Shown piece by piece: positions 53,201 through 64,000 of a stretch of DNA of 64,000 nt. Position 1 is the stretch's first letter; each line of letters begins with the position of its first letter. A program made the translations under genes and the position numbers. Source of the stretch: Cantharellus purpuraceus (lineage: Eukaryota; Basidiomycota; Agaricomycetes; Cantharellales; Hydnaceae). The notes beneath the pieces are model-generated. The model made no database searches. It saw nothing but the letters and a program-made list of their open reading frames with translations, and had not been told where the DNA came from. Location: positions 1 to 64,000 of the forward strand of contig JALBUN010000002.1 in NCBI GenBank assembly GCA_025174535.1, read 5' to 3'.

Positions 53201-54201
53201 TTGGAACTGTCCGATTTCCTTATACTTGGCTTTTTTAGGATCTTTGTAGAGTGTTCCTAAAAGATTCTCGTGGAGAATGTAGTTTTCATCTCGTTGAGTA
53301 TCATAGATTTTGATGTAATTAAACTGTGGATGCACGCATAGGGCAAGATTAGAAGGAAGTGTCCATGGGGTGGTGGTCCATGCTAACAGAGACGTCTTAG
53401 GATCATCGACAAGCGTGAAGGCAACAGTGACTAACGACGGTTAGGATCTTATAATTGACATGCACTCGAAAATAACGCACCAGCAGGGTCAGATACATCC
53501 CTGAAGTCTTGTCCTGCCTCAAAATTTGACAGAGGTGTAGTCAACGCAGTCGAGTAAGGCATCACCCTCAGTCCTCTGTACACCATCGATTTCTCGAAAA
53601 GCTGTCCAAATGCCCACCAAACTGACTCCATGAAGCTCGCATTGAGGGTCTTGTAATCGTTATCGAAGTCGATCCAGCGTCCCATCCGCTCTACAGTAGC
53701 CCGCCATTCCGATGCATATCTCATGACAATGCTGCGACACTCGGAGTTGTACGCAGGAATCCCCAACTTCATGACATCTGCTTTGCCTGTGACTCCTAGC
53801 TTCTTGTCGATCTCGTGTTCAACGGGAAGACCATGCGTGTCCCATCCAAAGCGACGTTCGACATAGAAACCACTGACACTTGCATGACGGGTTACAATAT
53901 CCTAGAGGACATGTCAGAGAATGTAGAGAGTTGACTTAAGGTGCGTACTTTGATCGTCCCAGCTAGAAGATGCCCATAATGTGGTAGGCCGGTGGCAAAA
54001 GGGGGTCCATCATAGAAAGAGAATTTCGGCCGTCCTTCTGCAAGTTTTAAACTGGTCTGAAATGCGTCAATCTCTCTCCAGAACTTGATGACCTTTTCTT
54101 CTTCCTTAGGAAAGTTAAACGGCGAGGTGACTAGGCAGACCAGTTAGATCATAATTTAACGCGAATTGCTTGTGCTCACTGTCATGCGGTGGGAAAGACA
54201 T
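50269..54201 (-). CDS. ILS1: Cytosolic isoleucyl-tRNA synthetase
   Basis: Many-exon gene starting MSFPPHD at 54201 and ending VREN at 50269. Class I synthetase signatures: [20 protein letters not shown] with the HIGH-like HYGH motif (about 54000), [20 protein letters not shown], the editing domain ([17 protein letters not shown] and [13 protein letters not shown], about 53000), [20 protein letters not shown], and the KMSKS loop in [20 protein letters not shown] (about 51850). The anticodon-binding part ([28 protein letters not shown]) and the long C-terminal extension with [20 protein letters not shown] fit the eukaryotic cytosolic type, as does the lack of a targeting peptide. It charges tRNA-Ile and hydrolyses mischarged Val-tRNA-Ile. 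Not every intron was placed. Confidence 0.95.
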
Positions 54202-54427
54202 ATTGCACACCGTCTATACAACTATATTGCCACAGTGTTTGTCTGAGAAACGGTCTTGATATATGTTGAAGATGTGACTCGTTGACTCTAAAAATCCCAA
54301 AAGGGATAATGCTGGCGCCTATTTAGTTCGCCGGTGCCAATCGCTTCTTACGCGAAGCTCTGAAATAGTGTGCCGCATATACTTAACCGCATGAATATTG
54401 CTGGAAAGCGCCACAGCAAAGGGCATA

Positions 54428-55127
54428 CTACCTCACAATGTGACTCTTACACGCTCGCCATCCATCGTCTAACCTATCTAACAAGCCTTGCACCTCCTGC
54501 ACCGCACCCTTACGCAGAGTCCGCGCGTCTTCCCAAGTTCCTTCTGGCATCAGGGCATCTAGCCGTAGCAAGCTTTGGAGTAACAACTCCCCCAGGCGAA
54601 CGTACCCGCGTTCCAACTCGGATGTTGGCGGCTGCGTTGAAGAATCAAGGGCTCCCAAAAATACATCCAGGGGAGGAATAAGCGATCGGCGAGTGTGTTG
54701 GAGTTCTTCATTAATCTTGGAAATTAGTTCGGGCTCAGTGGCGCGTTGCGGGGCCTCTCTTGGAGGGACTGGGGCATTTCTTGAAGGAGGTCTATCAGCA
54801 GCCCCAACCATATGCAGTATAGACCCATTTCCAATGCCATATGCCGAAACTGCAATGAATATATTGGCAATAGACCATTGGTTGTATAATCTGCAGATAC
54901 TCACTTGGAGAATTATCATCTTTCATTATTGCCCCGCCAAAGATCAGTTTGATATTCTGCGTTGGAACATGAGAATATTCAGCGAGAGTTTGGCGAATCA
55001 CTCCAAGTTTAGGATCCGGAGAGGGTAGGGTGATATGTAGCCTTGCATAAAGTAGAGTTTCAGGGCCGAAGACGGCAAAGGCGCCATCTCCATACCTCTC
55101 TTTGCCCCAATGCACAGTCAAACTCAT
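54428..55127 (-). CDS. BAG-domain Hsp70 co-chaperone with ubiquitin-like N-terminus
   Basis: Two exons (55127-54905 and 54849-54428) give 214 aa. The first half MSLTVHWGKERYG ... GVIRQTLAEYSHVPTQNIKL then IFGGAIMKDDNSP has the beta-grasp pattern of a ubiquitin-like domain (residues 1-75), ending at the KLIFGG-like turn. The second half, from EPELISKINEELQHTRRSLI to the stop, forms three helices with GYVRLGELLLQSLLRLDALM and LRKGAVQEVQGLLDRLDDGW, which fits a BAG domain that opens the Hsp70 nucleotide cleft. Fission yeast Bag101/Bag102 are the nearest named relatives. A ubiquitin-like domain can dock the proteasome. It lies downstream of and on the same strand as IleRS (226 bp) and is divergent from PBS2. 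Confidence 0.83.
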
Positions 55128-55374
55128 TATCCTATGTTTGCCAGCGCACCCTGTACGTTTAGCTTGGGTATAGGCCGCTTTGGAAAGCAGAACAAAAACG
55201 ATAACAACTGTAAATAATAATATGATTTATGTGTATAATTCATCGAAGCTATCTGACACGACTTACGAGCGTGCCACAGTTTGGGCGATTGGCGTTGGTG
55301 CGACTTGACTTGGTGTGACCGTCACGGTAGACACAATGTAAGCGCTTCCTTCCTGTTCACCCCTACCCAACGCC
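55128..55374. promoter_or_regulatory. Shared promoter of BAG gene and PBS2-type MAPKK
   Basis: 247 bp between divergent start codons of two stress-related genes. It contains an 11-bp palindrome ACCGTCACGGT (about 55318-55328) and CACCCCTACC near 55360, holding a CCCCT stress-element core. The AT-rich stretch 55205-55245 may be the nucleosome-free part. Function of these sites is inference. Confidence 0.4.
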
Positions 55375-57230
55375 ATGGAGGAAACAGTTTCACCCAGTCA
55401 GTCAGTGTCGCACGAATTCCCCTCGCCATCTCAACAGCAGGTGTCACCGCCCAGAAATCCCACCCCACCCACAAACCGCGCTGCAAATCGAAGTGTAGGA
55501 GCATTTGCTAAAGGATCCATCCTTTCCCCGGGAGCAGGGCACGCTACTCGTATCCCACCAGGTCTCCAGGCCAAGATGGCTGCGGCAAGTCCATCTATTT
55601 GGCCAAGGGAAGTAGCCTAATGCCACTTGCATTGTTGAGCAGATGGCTTCTCGCAGCGCCAACTCTTCAGCACAGCAATCTGTAGATCAAGTAGCTGGTG
55701 TACTCAAGCGAACGGGTTTATCAGAACCTTCGATTCGTCGCGCACCACCGCCACCTGGTGTGGCTGGCCGACGGAAGGGCCCAGGATTGAAATTGGGCGA
55801 TATTACCGGGGCACCCGCTGCTGGCCCATCATCCGCAGGATTAGGGGCAGGAAGGCCTAGTACACTTGACGCACCCCCTGATCAACCCCCATTACGTAGG
55901 CTTCCTGCTCAGGGCGAGCTCGGGACGCCATTTTCCAATTTTCGAAAAATTGTGTATGTGACGCATTCTATAATATTGGCCTGGTTACTAATGGAATTGT
56001 AAGTGATCCTTCTGGTGCTCTGAATTTTGGGGGGAAAGCTGTTCTACATGCAACAGGCGTGGACTTTTCGAATGGATCCTCATTTGCCATCAACATGGGT
56101 GAGCTGGAGCTGCACGAAGAATTAGGGAAAGGGAATTACGGGACCGTCAAGAAAGTACGCCACAACCCAACAAATGTCTTAATGGCCATGAAGGTATGTC
56201 TAGTAGTATATAAGCATTCGTTATTAATGCGATTATAGGAAATTCGTCTAGAGTTGGACGACTCTAAGTTGAATGCAATCATCATGGAGCTCGACATTCT
56301 GCATCGAGCGATATCCCCGCAGATCGTTGAGTTCTATGGAGCCTTTTTCATTGAATCCTGCGTCTACTATTGCATGGAGTATATGGATGCTGGGAGTCTA
56401 GATAAGTTGACCACTGCGGGGGTAGAGGAAGACGTCCTGGCCAGGATTACGCATAGCGTTGTCGATGGATTGAAGTTTCTTAAAGATTCGTTACAAATCA
56501 TTCATCGCGGTTAGTCAAATTCGACCATTCTCTAAGATGCCTCGATTTACTTATCTCTGCCAGATGTCAAACCTACCAACATTCTTGTCAACAAACGAGG
56601 TGAAGTCAAGTTATGTGATTTTGGTGTATCTGGTCAGTTGGAAAAGAGCCTCGCCAAGACCAATATCGGCTGTCAGAGCTATATGGCTGTTCGTCCCGGC
56701 TCCTTTCTTGGGGAGTCCGTGAGAGGCTGACAGGTTGTACAGCCTGAGCGCATTAAGGGAGAAACCGAAAGTGAACTCGGCACATACACAGTATCTTCTG
56801 ATGTGTGGTCTTTGGGGCTGTCGATACTTGAGCTCGCCGTGGGAACCTACCCATATCCTCCAGAAACTTATTCAAATGTGTTCGCACAACTAACAGCTAT
56901 TGTCCATGGTCCACCACCCGAGATGCCGGACGGATACAGTGATACCGCTCGTGAATTTGTCAGCCTTTGGTCAGTGTTTAGTCTTCCACGTAGGTTACCT
57001 TGTTGATAATTCGACAGCATGAAGAAGGAACCTGAGGCAAGGGCAACATATGCTGAATTGCTGGTCAGTTGCTAAACTTCAATATGGACTCATATTAACT
57101 CATCTTTGAACAGGAACACCCATTTCTTGTTGAGGATCGTACACGGACAGTTGACATGGCAGGCTGGGTCGCACGTGCACTCGAGCATCGAGATCAAGCA
57201 CTACCACCCGTGTCAGAACCAAATCTTTGA
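55375..57230 (+). CDS. PBS2: MAP kinase kinase of the HOG stress pathway (Pbs2/Wis1 type)
   Basis: Eight exons (55375-55584, 55643-55953, 56004-56193, 56239-56509, 56564-56688, 56743-56969, 57018-57063, 57114-57230) give 498 aa. A Pro/Ser-rich head includes [20 protein letters not shown]. Kinase marks: [11 protein letters not shown] loop (about 214), Lys in [13 protein letters not shown] (about 236), [21 protein letters not shown] (about 325), DFG in LCDFGVSG (about 346), and activation-loop [14 protein letters not shown] with the Ser/Thr pair phosphorylated by [26 protein letters not shown] and the DAGSLDKL block point to the Pbs2/Wis1 branch rather than Mek1/Ste7. Intron 1 (55585-55642) uses a GC donor (GCG|gcaagt...gagcag|ATG). 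Activates Hog1/Sty1 under osmotic and oxidative stress. Confidence 0.92.
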
Positions 57231-58070
57231 CAGGACCTCTACTTTTGTTTTGTCTTTCTGTTTACTGTGGTTCATCTTGGGTTTTATCCTTCTCGTTCGC
57301 CTCCACATCATGCTTCATGATTCATCTCGCTCCTCTCGAATGTGGTCCTGTTTCGATAGCACCTTTCATTTTCCCAGGGTTTTCGAGTATTTTAGACCAG
57401 ATCTGCGTCGACATTTCCCGTATACCCGACGCCGCACCATACACGATATTGCCGTGTAGTGTTCTATCATCACTTCATTTCACTCGCAGAAAGAAACCAT
57501 AGGCATCAGTATATACCGGTTACATGTGCGCTCTGCATCTCTGCGAGCCTTCCAGCTAATTGTCCACCTCTTTGAAATTTCACCTGACCTTTCCACCCGA
57601 GAGGGGATATCCATGGTCCAGTTGTAGCCATGAATCATTCCACAATGAAAGCAGGTCAAGTTCGCCGTCGTTTTACAAAGAACCATGTCCTCAACGCGGA
57701 CGTCAGAGCTTATATAAGAAGTTTCTTGATACATGGCACGGCCAGTACTATCGATCTTAAACCCTCCACGAAAATTTGCTTGTGGTGGTGCAAGTCTTCT
57801 GTAACGTAGAGGCTGGTGGAGCACTTAAGGCGCGCTAGCTTGTTAACGCAGAATCGATTTATTATCAAGAATTGACAGGTTTTTTCTGTAGCTATACCTA
57901 TGTAAGTCACTGTTTACGCGCACAAAAAACCTACCTACCTAAAAGTAGCGGGAATTATTCAAACCCCGTCTAGTGTAGGCGCTAAACGCCAAGTACATCT
58001 GGCACAAGCCACATTCTTCACCCATCGCTATACAACTTTTCTGCTCTGGCGACGCCTCTCAGTCCTCACA
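57231..58070. other. Spacer between PBS2 and ESA1
   Basis: 840 bp. It contains the possible - strand ORF at 57480-57824 and otherwise the 3' region of PBS2 and the promoter of the ESA1-type gene. No repeat or RNA gene seen. Confidence 0.45.
57480..57824 (-). CDS. Possible small ORF, unrecognised
   Basis: Open - strand frame of up to 114 codons. The first in-frame ATG gives MYQETSYISSDVRVEDMVLC, then LTCFHCGMIHGYNWTMDIP. A C-x2-C (CFHC) is visible but no known domain. It could be the last exon of a gene I cannot assemble, or chance. Confidence 0.2.
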   Translation of the reverse strand: MLHQPLRYRRLAPPQANFRGGFKIDSTGRAMYQETSYISSDVRVEDMVLCKTTANLTCFHCGMIHGYNWTMDIPSRVERSGEISKRWTISWKARRDAERTCNRYILMPMVSFCE

Positions 58071-59811
<1,741 letters not shown>

Positions 59812-59975
59812 TGCGCATCGGAAGCCGCCCGGGATCAGTGTAATTGTGGACTCTGGCTTAGAGGTGATCAAGGACTATGTATTGATACCAATTGCATTCC
59901 GTAGTGTACGATAGTTCTAAGCACAAACTTCAACTTAATCACCAGATATGGTTTAAACACCCACTTGCTGCATAT

Positions 59976-60558
59976 CTATCCCCTCTTCCTCAAGATAGCA
60001 GTTTCTTCACCCTCAGGAATACCACCTATACCGGTTGCTCGGGAACTACGCACAATTGGAGGGGAGCCAGAACGCGACCCTGGCGGAGAGAAAATCCCTT
60101 CACCAGCAAGGGCAAAATTGGCGTCAGATGACGTCGCAAAGCATGTTTCTGAATGTGTTTGTTTTGTGGGCGGCTCTTCAAATCCTGATGGGACGACAAT
60201 TATGGAGGGGTTGGTAGAGTCGTGCTGGTGTGTTGCTGGCCCAGACGTGTTGTCGAGCCTAGAATCTTGTGAATATTCGGCTGTTGCGGTGACTGGGTCG
60301 AGTCGGTGGGCTGAATCGGCGCCCAGTGTGCGGACGACCAAGTAAGACGCTACGTCCTTGATGCGATAGTCAAAGGCTTTCCCTCATAATATACAGGCGA
60401 GGATGGCTTACAAGAGCCGTAAGAAAGATGCAAGGCAGGATTAATAGCAGAGCTAGGATTCGGAACGTCGCTGCCGCACGAGCTATCCAAGATGCTGGTG
60501 GTGGGTGATGCAGATACGCCGCCCAGTCCAGTGTTGTAGAGATAAAAGATGTCGACAT
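59976..60558 (-). CDS. Small single-pass membrane protein, unknown
   Basis: Two exons (60558-60412, 60356-59976) in frame give 175 aa. MSTSFISTTLDWAAYLHHPP precedes a hydrophobic helix FRILALLLILPCIFLTALDV (about residues 31-51). The remainder is Ser/Thr/Pro-rich and polar, ending AILRKRG. No signal peptidase site is clear, so a signal-anchor topology is likely. No family recognised; intron border CTT|gtaag...catcaag|GAC is clean, which supports a real gene. Confidence 0.6.
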
Positions 60559-60800
60559 ACTACGGTACTGCCCTATTGCAATCGACCAGTCTTTATACTA
60601 GCTGGAACGAAAACTCAAATTGTAGTTCCGACGGCACTCGCGGCTCAACGATTGATGCATTGCACCTCATCCGCAATGGGATAGCCCCAGTAAAACAGCG
60701 CGAAAGTTCCCTAGATATACACGGTACACTGACAGAAATCCAGCAAAACAAATGCAAGGAGCTGCAGGGAAAACATGATAGCAACAGCAGAGACGATACA

Positions 60801-63800
60801 TCATGGGTATAACACGGTAGAAGGAAAAACAACACCATCTCCACGGACGAGTAAAATCTGTGCTCGCTTCGGCAGAGGCCCCTCCGGGGGTAAGCACGTA
60901 AGAACCTATAAAACGAAGTGTAGATTAGATGGAGTCAAATGGGTTTTAATGTGAACCACTTACTTCCGTACACCGAATCTCAACATGAGGAGAAGGCTCA
61001 GAACCAAAGAATACAGTGACAGGATCTGCCTTTGAGAAATTTTCCCCATACACAGTCAATTGCTTGGAAGCTAACGGGTTCGGTTTCGTCATAGCTGCTC
61101 GCGATGCCGCGCAGTTTGACTTGGGAGCCTCAGCTGCGCGGTCGGGCATCAGATACTTCACGACGCCAGGAATGGGTGTGACTGGTTTTGAGGGGATAGG
61201 GAACGACAACGACGCTAGATTGCTGGTTTGCGGGGAATCGAACAGGACAGGTGGAACGTAGAAGTTGTAGCGAACTTGGTCTGTACAGACACACGTCATC
61301 ATTAATAAGTGGAACTGATGAAGGAACAGTGATCTCACCGGTCCCGACAATAGTCCAAACACTGGTTTCACCAATATCAACTTGCCACACAGCTCCAGAT
61401 GACGCGCCGTTGTCACTTGAATTTGAACCTGCTCGGCCAGAAGATGTCGAACTTTGCGAGTTCTGCCGCCGCCGACCCTTCGGCGCTTTTGTGATGGCGC
61501 TTGTAGTACTGCTGATGCTGTTGCGTTTGCCCCTTTTGACACGTCCTCCATCAGAAGAGGGAGGATAATCGGGATCAGGTGGCGATGGCGGTAAACTGTT
61601 GTTTCCTAAGCGAGCAAAGTAATCAGTGGCGCCATTGATGGCAGTGGCGCTACTAGGAGTGGAAATGAGAGGTGAATCAGGGAGGCTGGGGGGATGCGAG
61701 CCAGGTGAGCTGCTTGGTGGACTGGTCCATGATCGACCATCAACAGGACGGTAGGTGTTGACCTTCTCGCCCATGCACGACAAGAAAGATCCCGTACTAC
61801 CTGGGGAGCCTGCCGGCGGCGCTACTGACTTGGCCGCGTCGTAGACCTCGAACGCGATCTTATGCAATTGCGAGACAGGATCGCCACAGACTTCCCCAGG
61901 GGGGCAGTAGCTGTCGGGGACACCTTTGGCGCCTTCTTGAAGCCCTCCACCAACGACAACGGTGGCGTGATCCACCTTACGTATGATCAACACTGGGCTG
62001 ACTACACCAGAGGTTAGACATTGAAGTACAACAGTCTGGTTGTAGTACACGGGTATTTGCGAGCCATTGTTGGTGAATGTAATGGCATTGGGTGGAGGGG
62101 AGGGATAATCGGGTTGGGGAGGGGGAGGGGGAGGCACGTCAACTCCACCTGGTGGTTTGTTGACATCCACAATATAAATAACGAATGGGTCTGGGTGGAC
62201 AAGCGTAAGGCATCGAAAGATACAATATATTATCTGGTGGGCTTACCCCAACTTGCAGTTCGAGCCACGAATGACGGCGTTGCGTTCCGATGTCGTGCAT
62301 CAACACCAGGTAAAGAAGCACCGTCAGATCCCTTGAATGAAGATCCCGAGCCGGAAACACACAAGTATTTCGTTGAGACGGTTTGTGAACGAAGGCGATG
62401 GAAAAGAGAAATAGTGGAACCATGATTAATGCACACTGATTAGTGTCAGATACTTGAGCATTCATCCTAAGACGAGATGATAAGAACTCACGCTCCAAAT
62501 TTTTTGCGCTCTGGCGTTTCTTCGACGGTTTACTGATGACTTTGATAGGGCGACTCGAGAATGTGCCGATAACATGCTCTGGTTCCTCATCAGAGGCAGG
62601 AGCCATGATTTTCACCAAGGCCTCGACCTTTTTCCGTTTCTCGTCTACGTCAGAGATGAACAGTTGTTTCCCAACGCAACGTCCAATGTAGGTCGTTCCC
62701 GTTGGTGGATCAGCAACGTCAAATGCCTTGCCAGATGTGCCAGTCCATTCAACTGTCCCTTCCTGTGGCGATGGCTCACCACTGATTGAAATGACGGCGC
62801 GAGGGGGAGCCAACTTGGCATCCTCCCCTCGCCGGAATGTGTCTGACCACCAGCTGTTTCCAATCATGATCGCAGTGGGAGGCGGACACAGGAACCTGGA
62901 GGGAAATCACAGTAAAGCAGTGTTCAACAGAGAAATTGGGAGGTGTCTGACCGCTTCTCGGTGCCATAACTCTTCTGTGCAACCTTACTTGACATGACAA
63001 TCACCGCCCGTTCGCCATGTCCAATGCGATTCGGCGTGTTCATATACTGTTCCAAGTACGGCCTGTAGGAAAAGAAATCAAACACGCACATGACGATGAG
63101 AGCATATTAGCTAACCGAATGAAGGACTGCAGGTCCGTTCCAGCAGAACCAGGATGAGCTTGTAACTTCATACGAGACAGTGTCTCATCTACACCCATTG
63201 CAGTCACGGGTAAACGAAGGGCAAGGTCGCCTTGCGGACCGCCGAGACCATACTGATATCCGTCCTGGAAGCCAGAACTGTTAGATTCAACTTTGAAGCC
63301 ATGTGTGGCCTGGGGTGTCACATGGCGGAACATATCCAACGATTGCTTTGGACGGATTGGCAGAGCACCAGTAGAAGAGGGAAAATCCCCCGGGAAACCA
63401 GATAACCGCTCAGAGATGCGATTCTGAGCTCCTACAAAATCATTGGGTACATTAAGACCAAACTCATCAAAGTGCTCAGGATTGGACGGCCGTCGATCAA
63501 GCATCAATTCGTTGAAGCCCGCATGGCCAAATTCCTGTGGGACCTTTTCGACCGTGGTTGGAGAAATGCCAGGGACGCCAGAAAAACCGTAGGGGGAGCG
63601 ATGCAGCGCATTTGCAGAGTCTTGTGGAGAGACGGGAGTGCCGCTTCCGCCATTGTAGCTCGAAGGAAGGCCGGTGCCAGCCGGATAGGGACTCGCGGGG
63701 CCGCTTAACGGGGACACAACTTCGTTGAAGGCGTTGGGCCCGTTGGGGTATAATAAATCCTGTCCGTATGACGGTAAACTAGAGGAAGGAGCTGTGGACG

Positions 63801-64000
63801 GGTAAGATCGAAAACGGCTCCCAGCCCCCCCGAATGAGGGTGCTGAGGAGGAGAAGAGGTCATAATTGGTATGGTCGATGTCCAAGCTTTCGGACGAGTC
63901 AAAATTTGGGGGGGTTAGCTGGGTAGCACGCTGAAGATGTTGAGAAGACGTTCTGCCGGTCTGCAACACATTCAAAGCAGTGTCAAGCTCCTGATGGGAG
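60801..64000 (-). CDS. CSL (Su(H)/CBF11-12 type) DNA-binding transcription factor, 5' end outside window
   Basis: The frame is open to the right edge, so the start is missing. An N-terminal Ser/Pro/Gly-rich region (63975-63100) precedes the LAG1/RHR-N domain: SFIRPYLEQYMNTPNRIGHG, AVIVMSSKVAQKSYGTEKRF then FLCPPPTA and IMIGNSWWSD. The beta-trefoil part includes CVGKQLFISDVDEKRKKVEA, GTFSSRPIKVISKPSKKRQS, the DNA-contacting segment, LHKIAFEVYDAAKSV, SFLSCMGEKVNTYRP and, after a long insert, AVWQVDIGETSVWTIVGTDQ with VRYNFYVPPVLF. The C-terminal IPT-like domain has LTVYGENFSKADPVTVFFGS and ends ...VVFPSTVLYP at 60801. Fungal CSL factors bind GTGGGAA-type sites and affect adhesion and cell cycle in fission yeast. 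No Notch exists in fungi. Confidence 0.9.

Overview
This looks like nuclear DNA of a filamentous basidiomycete, most likely an Agaricomycete. Genes are dense and split by many short introns (about 45-70 bp) with fungal GTRNGT/YAG borders. The gene set is fungal (MDM31, KTI12, PRM1, PBS2-type MAPKK, CSL factor, ELL, fungal DUF262). The repeats are a chromodomain Ty3/gypsy element, a Tad/L1-like LINE and long LTRs. I cannot name the genus. Exon joins were made by eye from conserved protein motifs and splice borders; no alignment or RNA data were used.

Layout. 0.4-9.4 kb: S28 serine peptidase (+), CFA-synthase-like methyltransferase (+), ELL elongation factor (-), DUF262 protein (-). 9.58-28.96 kb: a nested transposon island. 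Its outermost layer is a gypsy remnant (97/107-bp direct terminal repeats plus a + strand gag fragment). Into it went a - strand chromovirus (LTRs 10250-10780 and 28070-28578). That element was later hit by a LINE (16238-23839, 17-bp target duplication, poly-A tail), by a solo LTR with 5-bp duplication (26248-27677), and probably by another LTR (12258-12956). The chromovirus carries + strand (antisense) ORFs between pol and its 3' LTR. 29.4-64 kb: compact housekeeping and regulatory genes: MDM31, RPS2 (uS5), Bax-inhibitor-like protein, KTI12, PRM1, a secreted protein, a GH16 glucanase-like gene, an HMMR_N coiled-coil protein, a PPR protein, SNU23, cytosolic IleRS, a BAG-domain protein, PBS2-type MAPKK, ESA1-type acetyltransferase, a small membrane protein, and a CSL transcription factor running off the right edge.

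The host genes are not one pathway. Several are arranged as divergent pairs sharing short promoters (RPS2/Bax inhibitor, PPR/SNU23, BAG/PBS2) or as convergent pairs 70-165 bp apart. Themes are translation (RPS2, IleRS, KTI12), transcription and chromatin (ELL, ESA1, CSL), stress signalling (PBS2, BAG), mitochondria (MDM31, PPR) and cell surface/fusion (PRM1, GH16, secreted protein).

Most worth checking: (i) the antisense coiled-coil/Cys-cluster ORF of the chromovirus, which has its own TATA box; (ii) the LINE whose ORF2 is extremely A-rich while its ORF1 has host-like composition; (iii) two copies of one long LTR whose upstream regions carry different short-motif arrays (TGASTCA versus TGATCA); (iv) three GC-AG introns in conserved genes; (v) a GH16 gene in which the second catalytic Glu cannot be found.
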